A DNA stretch of 64,000 bases, taken from assembly GCA_913047375.1 (NCBI GenBank), contig CAJWTV010000002.1, positions 1 through 64,000 of the forward strand. The letters are read 5' to 3'. This document shows, in pieces, positions 25,672 through 35,656 of this stretch (its first letter is position 1; each line of letters starts with the position of its first letter). This DNA comes from an uncultured Polaribacter sp. (GTDB lineage: Bacteria; Bacteroidota; Bacteroidia; Flavobacteriales; Flavobacteriaceae). Both the position numbers and the translations under genes were made by a program. The notes beneath the pieces were generated by a model that saw only the letters and a list, made by a program, of their open reading frames with translations, did no database searches and was not told where the DNA came from.

Positions 25672-25702
25672 CAAATGTAATGTTATTTATTTAATTGTCA
25701 AA
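25672..25702 (-). promoter_or_regulatory. Promoter of rplM-rpsI
   Basis: On the minus strand a TTTG -33 box (25699-25702) is followed after exactly 19 nt by TACATTTG (25672-25679), the full Bacteroidota consensus. It is the clearest promoter in the window. Confidence 0.8.
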
Positions 25703-25786
25703 CAGTGTTTTCGTTTAATATATAGGTTATTTTTAAGTGAAAGAATTATCTATCCTTTTAACATTTTTTTATGAAAATAGAAATTT

Positions 25787-25794
25787 ACTTTTGT
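25787..25794 (+). promoter_or_regulatory. -7 promoter element of the DUF5916 gene
   Basis: TACTTTTG matches TAnnTTTG, 57 nt before the start codon. The -33 region is only a T-rich tract. Confidence 0.5.
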
Positions 25795-25851
25795 GGTGCT
25801 TTTGAATATTAAATTTTAAAACCTTCTTCATTCAATAAAATCACTTAATCA

Positions 25852-28479
25852 ATGAAAATTAGGCTATTAATTTTACCATTAATTTTATTTTTTTGCACGA
25901 ATATATCGTCACAAGAAATCATCCCTAAGAGAGTTTATAATACTCTTAGACTAAAACACACACCAATAATAGATGGTGATATTTCTGATAAAGGTTGGAA
26001 TGAAGTTTCTTGGTCATCAGATTTTGTAGAACAATCTCCTGATGAAGGAACTCCCCCAATGTTTCAAACACAGTTTAAAGTATTATACGATTCGAAGTTC
26101 TTGTATATTGCAGTTCGTGCTTTTGATGATAATCCAGAATTAATACAACAAAGGCTAACTAGAAGAGATGGATTTGCCGGAGATAGAGTAAATGTCATGA
26201 TAGATAGTTATCATGACAAGAGAACTGCCTTTGTTTTTACCACAACAGCCGCAGGTGTTAAAGGGGAAGAAATTGCTTCGCAAAACGGAGAGGATATGGA
26301 TTCAAGTTGGAATCCAATTTGGTATACAAGTGCAAAAGTTGACGATAAAGGATGGTCTCTAGAAATGAAAATCCCTTTTAGTCAACTAAGGTTTGGAAAC
26401 GATAAGGAGCAAATTTGGGGATTAAATATTATTAGGCATAATTTTAGAGAAAATGAACGCTCACTTTGGCAAAGAATTCCAAATAGCCAAGCAGGACTTA
26501 TTAGTGAATCTGGTGAGCTTCACGGATTAATAAATTTAACTTCTCAAAAACAATTAGAAATACAACCATTTACTATTTTACAACATGACACCTATCGGGC
26601 TGAAATTGATAATCCATATAAGGATGGTAGTGATTTTAAAGTTAATGCAGGTTTAGATGCCAAGATAGGAGTTACAAATGATCTAACTTTAGATCTGACA
26701 ATTAATCCTGATTTTGGACAAGTTGAAGCTGACCCTGGAGCTATTGCACTTGATGGTTTTCAAGTTTTCTTTGAGGAGCAGAGACCTTTTTTTGTAGAGA
26801 ATAAAAATATTTTTGATTTTGAATTTGCTAATGGAAGTGATAATCTTTTTTATAGCAGACGAATAGGAGGTAGTCCTCACAGAAATGCTAATACATCTCC
26901 TGGAGAGTTTGCAAATGAACCTTTAAACTCAACAATTTTAGGTGCAGCAAAATTTTCAGGTAAAACAAAAAAAGGTTGGTCAATTGGTGTTTTACAGAGT
27001 GTAACTTCTAATGAATATGCTCAGATAAAGCAGACAGATGGTGAAATAAGAAAAGAAATAGTAGAACCTCTAACTAATTATTTTGTTGGAAGGGTTCAAA
27101 AAGATTTTAACCAGCGAAATTCATTTATTGGTGGAATATTTACAGCGACCAATAGACATTTAAATGGAAGTTTTACAGAATTACACAAATCGGCTTATTC
27201 AGCAGGTATAGATTTTCAACATAACTGGAAGAATAGAAAATATTTTATAGAAGGAAATGGGGTTATTAGCCGTGTTCTTGGAAGTGAGGAAGCAATTGAA
27301 ATAACCCAGCGATCTATTACGCACAACTTTCAAAGGCCTGGAGCTAATTATTTAGATTTAAATCCAAATAGAAGATCATTAACAGGAACGGGAGGTAAAA
27401 TAAATATAGGAAAAAGAGGAGGTGATAAATTTCGATATAATGCAGGTTTTTTATGGCGATCACCTGAGTTAGAATTAAATGATATTGGGTTTTTACGAAA
27501 TACAGATGAAATAATTCAGTTTTCAAACATTAGATATTTATTACAAATTCCTACAGAGATTTATAGAAATATAAATTTCACCTTGGGACAAAGTAATACC
27601 TATGATTTTGGGGGCAATTTAAATAAAGCGGAAATAGAATATAGAGGAAGTTTTAAATGGATTAATAATTGGGACACCAATATAGGTGGTGCGATCAATA
27701 TTAATAACTTTCAGAATTTTTTCTTAAGAGGAGGTCCAAGATGGAATTCTCCAAATAACGGTTATCAATATCTCTTTTTTGGATCTAATATTGCTAAAAA
27801 ATTCAGTTTTAGATTAGGTTATATTTACGCGAAATCAGCAGAAGATATTTATGAAAAGAATAAATATGTTTTTAGAATGAATTATCAACCTTTTGATGCA
27901 TTTAGTATGTCTTTAAATACAGAGTTAGATTATGTAAAGAATAAAACGCAATATGTCACTACTTTAGATTTTGGTTCACAGAAAAGATATATTTTAGGAA
28001 ATATTAAAAATTCAACTTTAAGTACTACGCTTCGATTAAACTATAGTTTAAATCCTAATTTCTCAATACAGTTTTATGGACAACCATTTATTTCAACAGG
28101 AATATATTCTGATTTTAACTATGTAAATAATCCATTAGCAAGTAGTTTAGACAACCGAATTAATATTTATAACGCTTTACAAATATCATCTGACTCGAAT
28201 GATTACGGTAACTCAAACTATTTAATTGACGAAAATTTAAATTCTTTTACAGATTATTCTTTTGAAAATCCGGATTTCACATTTCTTCAATTACAAACTA
28301 ATTTAGTAGTGAGGTGGGAATATGTCCCCGGTTCAGAATTGTTTTTTGTTTGGTCTAAAGGTGCATCTACCTCTGGCTATCAAAATAGATCTATAGTAGA
28401 CAGCCTTTTTGACCCAGCGATAAAGCTTTCTGCTCAAGATACCTTTTTAATAAAAGCTACATATCGGTTTATCAGATAA
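25852..28479 (+). CDS. DUF5916 protein: CBM9-like domain plus outer-membrane barrel
   Basis: Secreted protein of 875 residues. A signal peptide (MKIRLLILPLILFFCTNISS) is followed by a carbohydrate-binding family 9-like domain (about residues 35-220): IIDGDISDKGWNEVSW, then FLYIAVRAFDDNPE, GDRVNVMIDSY, and WSLEMKIPFSQLRFG. The remaining roughly 600 residues are beta-rich (DUF5916), starting near TNDLTLDLTINPDFGQVEADP and FFEEQRPFFVENKN, and end in YRFIR, which suits an outer-membrane barrel. Function of the family is unknown; glycan or heme-related roles are speculation. It is divergent from rplM and converges on the RluA gene with a 1-nt gap. Confidence 0.82.
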   Translation: MKIRLLILPLILFFCTNISSQEIIPKRVYNTLRLKHTPIIDGDISDKGWNEVSWSSDFVEQSPDEGTPPMFQTQFKVLYDSKFLYIAVRAFDDNPELIQQRLTRRDGFAGDRVNVMIDSYHDKRTAFVFTTTAAGVKGEEIASQNGEDMDSSWNPIWYTSAKVDDKGWSLEMKIPFSQLRFGNDKEQIWGLNIIRHNFRENERSLWQRIPNSQAGLISESGELHGLINLTSQKQLEIQPFTILQHDTYRAEIDNPYKDGSDFKVNAGLDAKIGVTNDLTLDLTINPDFGQVEADPGAIALDGFQVFFEEQRPFFVENKNIFDFEFANGSDNLFYSRRIGGSPHRNANTSPGEFANEPLNSTILGAAKFSGKTKKGWSIGVLQSVTSNEYAQIKQTDGEIRKEIVEPLTNYFVGRVQKDFNQRNSFIGGIFTATNRHLNGSFTELHKSAYSAGIDFQHNWKNRKYFIEGNGVISRVLGSEEAIEITQRSITHNFQRPGANYLDLNPNRRSLTGTGGKINIGKRGGDKFRYNAGFLWRSPELELNDIGFLRNTDEIIQFSNIRYLLQIPTEIYRNINFTLGQSNTYDFGGNLNKAEIEYRGSFKWINNWDTNIGGAININNFQNFFLRGGPRWNSPNNGYQYLFFGSNIAKKFSFRLGYIYAKSAEDIYEKNKYVFRMNYQPFDAFSMSLNTELDYVKNKTQYVTTLDFGSQKRYILGNIKNSTLSTTLRLNYSLNPNFSIQFYGQPFISTGIYSDFNYVNNPLASSLDNRINIYNALQISSDSNDYGNSNYLIDENLNSFTDYSFENPDFTFLQLQTNLVVRWEYVPGSELFFVWSKGASTSGYQNRSIVDSLFDPAIKLSAQDTFLIKATYRFIR

Positions 28480-28480
28480 G

Positions 28481-30151
28481 TTAAAAACTTGGAGCTACTC
28501 TAAAACTTATTTTCTTGTTCGATACAGGGTGTGAGAATTGAATATATTCAGCATGTAAATACAACCTGTCTTGTTTCTTACCGTATAGGTCATCACCAAT
28601 TATAGGGCTATTTAATCCATTTTTATGAGCAGCATGAATACGTAATTGATGAGTTCTGCCAGTAATTGGATAAAAATATACACGAGTTTTATTGTTTTTA
28701 CGTTCGATAACTTCCCAAATTGTTTCTGCATTTTTACCCGCTTCATAACAAACAAGTTGCTTAGGTCTGTCGTCAATATCTAATCGCAAAGGAAGTTTTA
28801 TTTTACCTTTATCTTCCCTTAAATCTCCATCTAATAAGGCAATATATCTTTTTTTAACAGTTCTCTTTATAAATTGACTTTGCAAGACTTTATTAGCTTC
28901 TTTTGTTTTTGTAAGTAATAAAAGACCCGATGTGGACATGTCTAATCTATGAACTATTAGTGGCCCAGTTGCGTTTGGGTATTTTTCTTTCATTCTAGTA
29001 TAAACAGCATCTTTAATTTCTTTACCAGGAACAGATAAGAGCTCTGCAGGTTTATTAATTACTAACAAGACATCATCTTCATAAATTATTTCTATTACTT
29101 TTTCTCTAGAAAGACTTTTAATTAATAAGTTTTCATCCATAGGAATTCCTTCGAGCATATAATTTAATATGGGCTTACACCTTCCCTGACATGCAGGATA
29201 AAAATTCTTATGCTTCCTGATTGCTGAATTTGGAGATATTCCCCACCAAAACTCTCCTAAACAAATAGGTGTTAGATCATTTTTAAAGGCAAATTGTAAT
29301 AATTTTGGTGCAGCGCATTCACCAGAACCGGCAGGAGGTTTTTCTTTGGGATTATTGAAAATAGCAATAAGTGCTTTTTTTTCTTTTTGTTTATTTAAAA
29401 ACTGAAATTTATCAAACAAGGTCATTTGCAATAAAGCAGAACTCTCTTTTCTTAATTTTTTTAAAGACACAATTCTTTCACTAAAACTTCTGACTTTTAT
29501 TTTGTCTTTATCTATTTTAAGTTGATAATATGCTAATAATTCTTTGTAAAAAAACTGATCATTAAAACTCTCTTGTTTTAGTTTCTTGGATAATATATCT
29601 AAGCTAAATTTATCTAAATTTAGGGCACCTTCTATTTTTCGAATTTTTCTATCTTTCTTCGAATTTTTCATCTTTTTCCTCTCAAAGGCTAGGCTAACTT
29701 CAATTTCTTTAGATAAATTTTTGTTGTGTTTTTTTAATATAAGATACTCATCATTATTATTTAAAACAGTAATTTCCTTATTAATTTCTTCAATCTCCTG
29801 TTCTCCTTTTCTATAAAAACTACCCTTGGCTCTTAAGTCAAAAACAGGAGGAACAAAGGTGTCTGGACAACTCTCATCTTCTAGTTTCCCTGAAAAACTT
29901 GCTAAATATCCAAGCTCATTATCTTGATTCCTTACAACTAAAACACCAAACATTTTTCCAATGGCATTTTCTTGCCCATCAGTTTTTAAACCAAAATCAT
30001 GAATAAAATCTGTTTGTATCTCTAAGTATGATTGAAGCTCTGCTGCAGCAATTCTTGCTAACGAATGAGGCTCATAATAAAATGGAAATGTAAATTTTCT
30101 AGGAGGATTAATTCCTAAGACATCAGTTTTGAAAAAGTGTAAGTGCTTCAA
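28481..30151 (-). CDS. Long-form RluA-family RNA pseudouridine synthase
   Basis: The C-terminal third is an RluA catalytic domain with the motif HRLDMSTSGLLLL (catalytic Asp404), a following KRYIALLDG and the TGRTHQLRIHAA segment. The N-terminal part of about 350 residues contains a long charged, probably coiled-coil region (about 110-250) and a conserved GSGECAAPKLLQFAF / EFWWG / YPACQGRCKPIL stretch, whose spaced cysteines resemble a metal site. Such long relatives of RluA (about 550 aa) are known in other bacteria and are annotated as acting on tRNA U32 and 23S U746; that specificity is inferred. Tail-to-tail with the DUF5916 gene, no terminator visible. Confidence 0.85.
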   Translation of the reverse strand: MKHLHFFKTDVLGINPPRKFTFPFYYEPHSLARIAAAELQSYLEIQTDFIHDFGLKTDGQENAIGKMFGVLVVRNQDNELGYLASFSGKLEDESCPDTFVPPVFDLRAKGSFYRKGEQEIEEINKEITVLNNNDEYLILKKHNKNLSKEIEVSLAFERKKMKNSKKDRKIRKIEGALNLDKFSLDILSKKLKQESFNDQFFYKELLAYYQLKIDKDKIKVRSFSERIVSLKKLRKESSALLQMTLFDKFQFLNKQKEKKALIAIFNNPKEKPPAGSGECAAPKLLQFAFKNDLTPICLGEFWWGISPNSAIRKHKNFYPACQGRCKPILNYMLEGIPMDENLLIKSLSREKVIEIIYEDDVLLVINKPAELLSVPGKEIKDAVYTRMKEKYPNATGPLIVHRLDMSTSGLLLLTKTKEANKVLQSQFIKRTVKKRYIALLDGDLREDKGKIKLPLRLDIDDRPKQLVCYEAGKNAETIWEVIERKNNKTRVYFYPITGRTHQLRIHAAHKNGLNSPIIGDDLYGKKQDRLYLHAEYIQFSHPVSNKKISFRVAPSF

Positions 30152-30197
30152 TTATTTTGCTCTTTCTTTTTTGTAATAAAAACAGGTTCTTTATTTA

Positions 30198-30761
30198 CTA
30201 ATTAGAATTATTAGAGCAGTTTAAGAAAATATCAATAGCTTTAATTAGTCTATTTTTAACATTTTTACTCTTAGAATTGTCCATTCCTTTAGCTTTGCCT
30301 GTGGATACATAAAAATATAAAGATTTGTTATTTAAATCCCAATAGTTTGAACAACTTTTTGCATTATTTCTATTGACACGTGGGTATTTTTTAAGAATTT
30401 TATCAGTTGTCAAACTTGAAAGATCTATATAATTTCCATCTAGTAAAAAGCCTTTAAATTCAATAGTTAATTTTATTTTAGAAATTAAATCTGTTTTTTT
30501 ATTTTTCTGGAAAACCACACCTTTATATAGCTTAGAAACATACCCTTTTCTATTTTCAATACTTGATTCCTTTTGTTTATTGGAACAGAAACTTGTACCT
30601 AACAACTCAACTTCTCTTATGTTATTATCCTGTTTTTTTAATTCAGATAAAGTTAATTCACATAAATTTATTTTCGAAAGATCTATAGAATTCTGCTCAG
30701 AATTTTGGCTAAACAGACTGATTGTACTAATTAAGATGAATAATGTAAAGTAGTTTTTCAC
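30198..30761 (-). CDS. Secreted protein of unknown function
   Basis: Not recognised. The 187-residue protein has a signal peptide (MKNYFTLFILISTISLFSQ) and no membrane segment afterwards. The mature part is Lys/Asn/Ser-rich with four cysteines: INLCELTL, GTSFCSNKQ, NAKSCSNYW and the C-terminal IFLNCSN. These could form two disulphides in the periplasm. A segment reading LTIEFKGFLLDGNYIDLSS is beta-like. It is 46 nt from the RluA gene on the same strand and 120 nt from the PLP gene, so co-transcription is possible. No promoter element was found. Confidence 0.6.
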   Translation of the reverse strand: MKNYFTLFILISTISLFSQNSEQNSIDLSKINLCELTLSELKKQDNNIREVELLGTSFCSNKQKESSIENRKGYVSKLYKGVVFQKNKKTDLISKIKLTIEFKGFLLDGNYIDLSSLTTDKILKKYPRVNRNNAKSCSNYWDLNNKSLYFYVSTGKAKGMDNSKSKNVKNRLIKAIDIFLNCSNNSN

Positions 30762-30881
30762 GTTTTTATATTTAAAGGTTGCATGTAGTGTTTATGCAAG
30801 TTTGGTTTTCTATTGTAGGGTACTAAATTAGTAAAAAAAACCATATGGAAAATTCTAAAATTATTTTTAATTATGATCTAA

Positions 30882-32726
30882 TCAAATCGCTTCAATAAAC
30901 TTTAAAAATACTTTTTTATGAAGCTCTAAATCTAGCTCAGGAGATAGCGATATACGAACAATATAATCTTTATCACCTTCCTTTGTTGTCCCCTGTGTAG
31001 ATGTTGCTGGGATAGTCCAATAGCATCCTTTTAATTGACCATAACTAACACAAAATTTACTTTCATTCGGGATTTCTGTAATCATTAAATTTATTAGTCT
31101 AAGATTTAGATCTCTCTTATGTAACTCTTTTTCCTCATAAGTATTTCCTTTAGTGGGAAGATCTAATGAAAAAACAGATGGTGTAAAACCTTTTTTTGCT
31201 AATTCCTCTGAAACAAAATTAATTTTTCCATTAGGCAGCTTACTATTAATAAAATTTACAAATTCACGAGTATTTTTATAAGCTTCAATTATCCTTTGAT
31301 TCATTGAGGGTAATTGTTTTGCTAGTATTTCCATCTGAAGCTCTGTTGCTTCATTATCGCAAAGTTTTAAGTGAAATTCAATTTTTTTCATCAAAGCTTC
31401 TGATTTTTCGTTTCCAACACAATAGCCAGCTGTGCATTTACCACCACTTGGAAATTTAGATCCACTAGCATACGAAATGGCTTTAATGGTTGAGAGTATT
31501 TCACCTTTTCCTAAAAAGGGTAGGTTAGGACAAAATGTTTGGTCTAATATAAAAATTGGATCGACAGCTTTTTCACCATTAATAGTTATACGCTTCTTAC
31601 TTAAAACTTCTTTTAATTTTATTAGGTTAGGTACTTCAACTCTGGGATTTGTTGGAATTTCAGCAATTATTAAAGGAATACCGTCTTGGTTAGCAATTTT
31701 AGCTAAAACGACCTCAATACTTCCCACCATGTCATTATTCCCATCTACAGGTAAATCTACTACCTCAACATTATCAATGCATGCAGCTACTCGTCTTGCT
31801 TGGTCATTAGTTCCTCCATAACAATTAGGAGGGACAATAATTTTAATATTTTTTCCTTTATGTTTTTCTATAGCTTCATGAACTAGACCCATCATTATTG
31901 CATACTGAATTGATAGTCCGCTAGATCCAACAAGAGGTTTTGTAATTGTACCAGTAATTTTTTTAATGGTATTTAATACTATTTTTTTATTTGCTACTGT
32001 ATTCTTTTTTTGATTATTAAAAGAAGATTGATTTATAAGTAACATCAAGCTAATATGACAATTGGCAGGTGTCATTGCTATAGTCTCTCTTCTCCTTACG
32101 TGCTGAATACTAGATATATAACTCTCATTTTGTGTGCCGTTTACTAATAAAAAACTACCTAAATGAGGATGGGAACTGATAAAAAAATCAATATTTTGAG
32201 TTAGATTATTAATTCCAATTTTATCTTGTTGAGAAACAAAAATGGTGCTACCATTAAATTCGGGAATATCAGATACTTTTTCAACCTTTTTTAATTCAAA
32301 TTCATAGCCATAAATACTACGTAAAACTTCAGTATTATAAAATAGAGGTAATTCACCTGTATGGATGATCTGGGTTTTCTTATTATCTAATAAATTTTTT
32401 CTTAGAATTGATAAAATGGGTATAGTTTGTGACGAGAAACAGATCACATTTTCTTTTTTTAAATTATTTAATCTTCCAATTCCCCATTCTAGGATACATG
32501 ACAACGGATGACCTAATCGAATATAGTCATATGCTGTAGGTAATTGATCGAGTGCGGAAGCTTTAGAGTTATTTCCTTTGAATAAGACTTCAAATTTCTC
32601 TAAGAATTCAATTTTGGCATTTTTTTCATTATAAATATCTAAACGATGAGTAGTTAAACTTAGCCAACTATTTGGCATATTATCTAACACATCTTTAATG
32701 AAATTTAGCACTTTATTTACCTCCAT
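30882..32726 (-). CDS. Cys/Met-metabolism-type PLP-dependent enzyme, extended
   Basis: Related to cystathionine gamma-synthase/beta-lyase enzymes but about 614 residues instead of about 400. The PLP lysine is most likely in ISYASGSKFPSGG (Lys424 from this start); IIAEIPTNPRVEVPNL and IFILDQTFCPNLPF supply the expected loop and cofactor Asp region. The N-terminal half contains YDYIRLGHPLSCILEWGIGRL, like the start of a Cys/Met enzyme, then about 150 residues that do not continue the fold before GSSGLSIQYAIMMGLVHEAI. Substrate unknown. The start was set at ATG 32726 (MEVNKVLNF); ATG 32735 and TTG 32753 are alternatives. It follows polA after 77 nt. Confidence 0.75.
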   Translation of the reverse strand: MEVNKVLNFIKDVLDNMPNSWLSLTTHRLDIYNEKNAKIEFLEKFEVLFKGNNSKASALDQLPTAYDYIRLGHPLSCILEWGIGRLNNLKKENVICFSSQTIPILSILRKNLLDNKKTQIIHTGELPLFYNTEVLRSIYGYEFELKKVEKVSDIPEFNGSTIFVSQQDKIGINNLTQNIDFFISSHPHLGSFLLVNGTQNESYISSIQHVRRRETIAMTPANCHISLMLLINQSSFNNQKKNTVANKKIVLNTIKKITGTITKPLVGSSGLSIQYAIMMGLVHEAIEKHKGKNIKIIVPPNCYGGTNDQARRVAACIDNVEVVDLPVDGNNDMVGSIEVVLAKIANQDGIPLIIAEIPTNPRVEVPNLIKLKEVLSKKRITINGEKAVDPIFILDQTFCPNLPFLGKGEILSTIKAISYASGSKFPSGGKCTAGYCVGNEKSEALMKKIEFHLKLCDNEATELQMEILAKQLPSMNQRIIEAYKNTREFVNFINSKLPNGKINFVSEELAKKGFTPSVFSLDLPTKGNTYEEKELHKRDLNLRLINLMITEIPNESKFCVSYGQLKGCYWTIPATSTQGTTKEGDKDYIVRISLSPELDLELHKKVFLKFIEAI

Positions 32727-32803
32727 AACCCTCATCTTTTTATAAAAAAGCAATATACATTAATTAGAGATTTTTTATGAATCCTAAGAGATTTTTTAAC
32801 ACC

Positions 32804-35656
32804 TTAATGTGCTTCCAGCCAATTTGAACCCAAACCAACTTCTACGTCTAGCGGAACAGCCATTTTAAAAGCATTTTCCATTTCGTATTTTATTATTGGT
32901 TTTATAATTTCAACCTCCTCTTTGTGGGCGTCAAAAACTAATTCATCATGCACTTGTAAAAGCATTTTAGACTTGAATTTTTCTTTTTTGAATCGTTTAT
33001 GAATATTTATCATAGCTAATTTAATAATATCTGCAGCAGATCCTTGTATAGGAGCATTTACAGCATTTCTTTCTGCACCACTTCTTACCATTGCATTCCT
33101 AGAATTAATATCTTTTAAATATCGACGCCTACCTAAAACTGTTTCTACATATCCATGTTCGCGAGCAAAATCTACTTGCGCAGACATGTATGCTTTTAAT
33201 TTAGGATATGTTTCGTAGTATGTATCAATTAATTCTTTTGCCTCGCTTCTGTTTAAATCTGTTTGATTGCTTAATCCAAAAGCGGAAACTCCATAAACAA
33301 TTCCAAAATTGACAGTCTTTGCGTTGCTTCGTTGCGCTCGAGTGACTTCTTTAATATCAACATTAAATACTTTTGCGGCAGTTGAAGCATGAATATCTTC
33401 TCCATTTTTAAAAGCAGTCATCATATTTTCTTCTTGACTTAAGGCTGCAATAATTCGTAATTCAATTTGAGAATAATCTGCTGCTAACAAAACATGATTA
33501 TTATCTCTAGGAATAAAAGATTTACGAACCTCTTGGCCACGTTTTGTTCTAATAGGAATATTCTGTAAATTAGGACTGTTAGAACTTAGTCTTCCAGTTG
33601 CAGCAACCGCTTGCATATATTCTGTATGTATTCTTCCTGTTTTTAAATTCACTTCATTAGGCAGGGCATCAACATAGGTGCTTTGTAATTTTTTATATTG
33701 ACGGTATTCTTGGATATCTCTTATAATTTGGTGATCTTTTGCTAGGTATGATAACACGTCTTCTGCAGTAGAATATTGACCTGTTTTTGTCTTTTTTGGC
33801 TTGACTACTAATTTCATATTTTCAAACAAAACAATACCTAATTGTTTTGGAGATGCTATATTAAACTCTTCACCGGCTTGTTCATAAATTCCTTTTTCAA
33901 GTCTAGTAATATCTGCCGTTAAAACAATAGATAATTCCTTTAGGAAATCTACATTAATATTTATACCTTCTATTTCCATAGCTGTTAATACAGAAACTAA
34001 AGGTAATTCGACATCATTAAATAATTTAGTAACATTACCACTTTCTAATTCTTTGGTGAAATGATTTTTTAATTGTAGAGTAATATCAGCGTCTTCAACG
34101 GCATATTCTATTTGGTCTTTAAGAGGGATTTCTCGCATAGAAAGTTGGTTTTTCCCCTTTTTTCCAATTAACTCTGTAATTGAAACTGGTTGATAGTTTA
34201 AATATGTTTCCGCTAACATATCCATGTTATGTCGCATATCTGGGTTAATAAGATAATGAGCTATCATTGTGTCAAATAATTTTCCTTTTACATTGATGCT
34301 GTAATTAGATAATACCTTAAGATCATATTTTAAATTGTGACCAATTTTCTCAATTTTCTCATTTTCAAAAAATAGTCGAAACTCATCTAAAATAACTTTT
34401 GTTTCTTCTTGATTCTCGGGAAGTGATACATAATATCCTTTACCAATTTCATAAGAAAAAGCGATTCCAATTAACTCAACTTCTAAAGCTTTTAAACCTG
34501 TTGTCTCTGTATCAAAGCAAACAGAGGTTTGCTGCATTAATTTTTTTAATAATAATTTTCTTGATAAAGGGGTGTCTATCTTTTGGTAGAAATGATTAGT
34601 TGTTTTTATGGTTTTAAATCCACTTGCTATTTCAGCTTCTGAAACACTTCCCGTTCCTGGTGCGGCAAATAAATCAAACTGACCGTCTGTATTAGTAATA
34701 GTAACCTTTTTAGTTGCTTTTAATTTATCTGAAATTATATTTTGTTCAGCTTTTGCATCAGTAGTTTCATCTTTTAAAGCAAAAGTTCTAGTAAAGTTTA
34801 CCAACAAATTTCTAAACTCTAATTCATTAAAAAGTTCGGTTACTTTTTCTAAATCGGGTTGATCTAATTCAAAATCTTTAGCATTAAAAGTTACAGGGAC
34901 ATCTAGCATAATTGTAGCTAGTTTTTTAGAAAGTAATCCTAAGTCCTTTGCAGCCTCAATCTTTTCTTTTAATTTTCCTTTTAGCTCATGTGTATTTGCT
35001 AACAGATTTTCCATGGAGCCATAAGTTGCTAAAAACTTTTTTGCAGTTTTCTCACCCACTCCTGGTAATCCTGGAATATTATCTGCGGAATCCCCCATCA
35101 TTCCTAAAAAATCGATCACTTGTAATGGATCGGTAACTTGAAATTTTTCTTGGACCTCGGGCACTCCCCATATATCATATCCTCCTCCAAAACGAGGTTT
35201 ATACATGAAAATATTTTCCGAAACTAATTGTGCAAAATCTTTGTCTGGCGTAACCATAAAAGTTTTAAATCCTTCTTTTTCAGCCTGCTTACAGAGTGTT
35301 CCAATAACATCATCTGCTTCAAAACCCGCTTTTACCATAATTGGTATATGCATAGCCTTCAGGATTTCTTGAATATAAGGAACTGCAATTTTGATAGCCT
35401 CTGGTGTTTCGTCTCTATTTGCTTTATAAGCCTCAAACATCTCGACTCTATCAACACTACCTCCTTTGTCAAAGCAAACTGCCAAATGATCTGGTCTTTC
35501 TCGTTTTATGACATCTAAAAGAGAGTTCATAAAACCCATAATTGCAGAAGTGTCTAATCCTTTTGAATTAATTCTTGGGTTTTTTATAAACGCGTAGTAT
35601 CCTCTAAAAATTAATGCAAAAGCATCAACTAAAAAAACTCTTTTTTGATCTGACAT
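32804..35656 (-). CDS. polA: DNA polymerase I
   Basis: Repair and Okazaki-fragment polymerase, 950 residues, with all three domains. The 5'-nuclease is at residues 1-290 (FLVDAFALIFRGYYAF, FEADDVIGTL, GDSADNIPGLPGVGEKTAKK). The 3'-5' exonuclease has VCFDTETTGLKALE with the catalytic Asp/Glu intact, so proofreading is probably active. The polymerase has motif A DYSQIELRIIAALS, motif B RSNAKTVNFGIVYG and motif C QVHDELVFD. It is divergent from the metallophosphoesterase gene. No consensus -7 element was found in the 100 nt upstream. Confidence 0.97.
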   Translation of the reverse strand: MSDQKRVFLVDAFALIFRGYYAFIKNPRINSKGLDTSAIMGFMNSLLDVIKRERPDHLAVCFDKGGSVDRVEMFEAYKANRDETPEAIKIAVPYIQEILKAMHIPIMVKAGFEADDVIGTLCKQAEKEGFKTFMVTPDKDFAQLVSENIFMYKPRFGGGYDIWGVPEVQEKFQVTDPLQVIDFLGMMGDSADNIPGLPGVGEKTAKKFLATYGSMENLLANTHELKGKLKEKIEAAKDLGLLSKKLATIMLDVPVTFNAKDFELDQPDLEKVTELFNELEFRNLLVNFTRTFALKDETTDAKAEQNIISDKLKATKKVTITNTDGQFDLFAAPGTGSVSEAEIASGFKTIKTTNHFYQKIDTPLSRKLLLKKLMQQTSVCFDTETTGLKALEVELIGIAFSYEIGKGYYVSLPENQEETKVILDEFRLFFENEKIEKIGHNLKYDLKVLSNYSINVKGKLFDTMIAHYLINPDMRHNMDMLAETYLNYQPVSITELIGKKGKNQLSMREIPLKDQIEYAVEDADITLQLKNHFTKELESGNVTKLFNDVELPLVSVLTAMEIEGININVDFLKELSIVLTADITRLEKGIYEQAGEEFNIASPKQLGIVLFENMKLVVKPKKTKTGQYSTAEDVLSYLAKDHQIIRDIQEYRQYKKLQSTYVDALPNEVNLKTGRIHTEYMQAVAATGRLSSNSPNLQNIPIRTKRGQEVRKSFIPRDNNHVLLAADYSQIELRIIAALSQEENMMTAFKNGEDIHASTAAKVFNVDIKEVTRAQRSNAKTVNFGIVYGVSAFGLSNQTDLNRSEAKELIDTYYETYPKLKAYMSAQVDFAREHGYVETVLGRRRYLKDINSRNAMVRSGAERNAVNAPIQGSAADIIKLAMINIHKRFKKEKFKSKMLLQVHDELVFDAHKEEVEIIKPIIKYEMENAFKMAVPLDVEVGLGSNWLEAH

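Noticed and set aside
25613-25851. Possible small gene between rplM and the DUF5916 gene
   Set aside because: No convincing open frame; the region is explained by two divergent promoters.
31432-31821. Plus-strand open frame of 129 codons
   Set aside because: Opposite the well-conserved PLP enzyme core; no homologous pattern seen.
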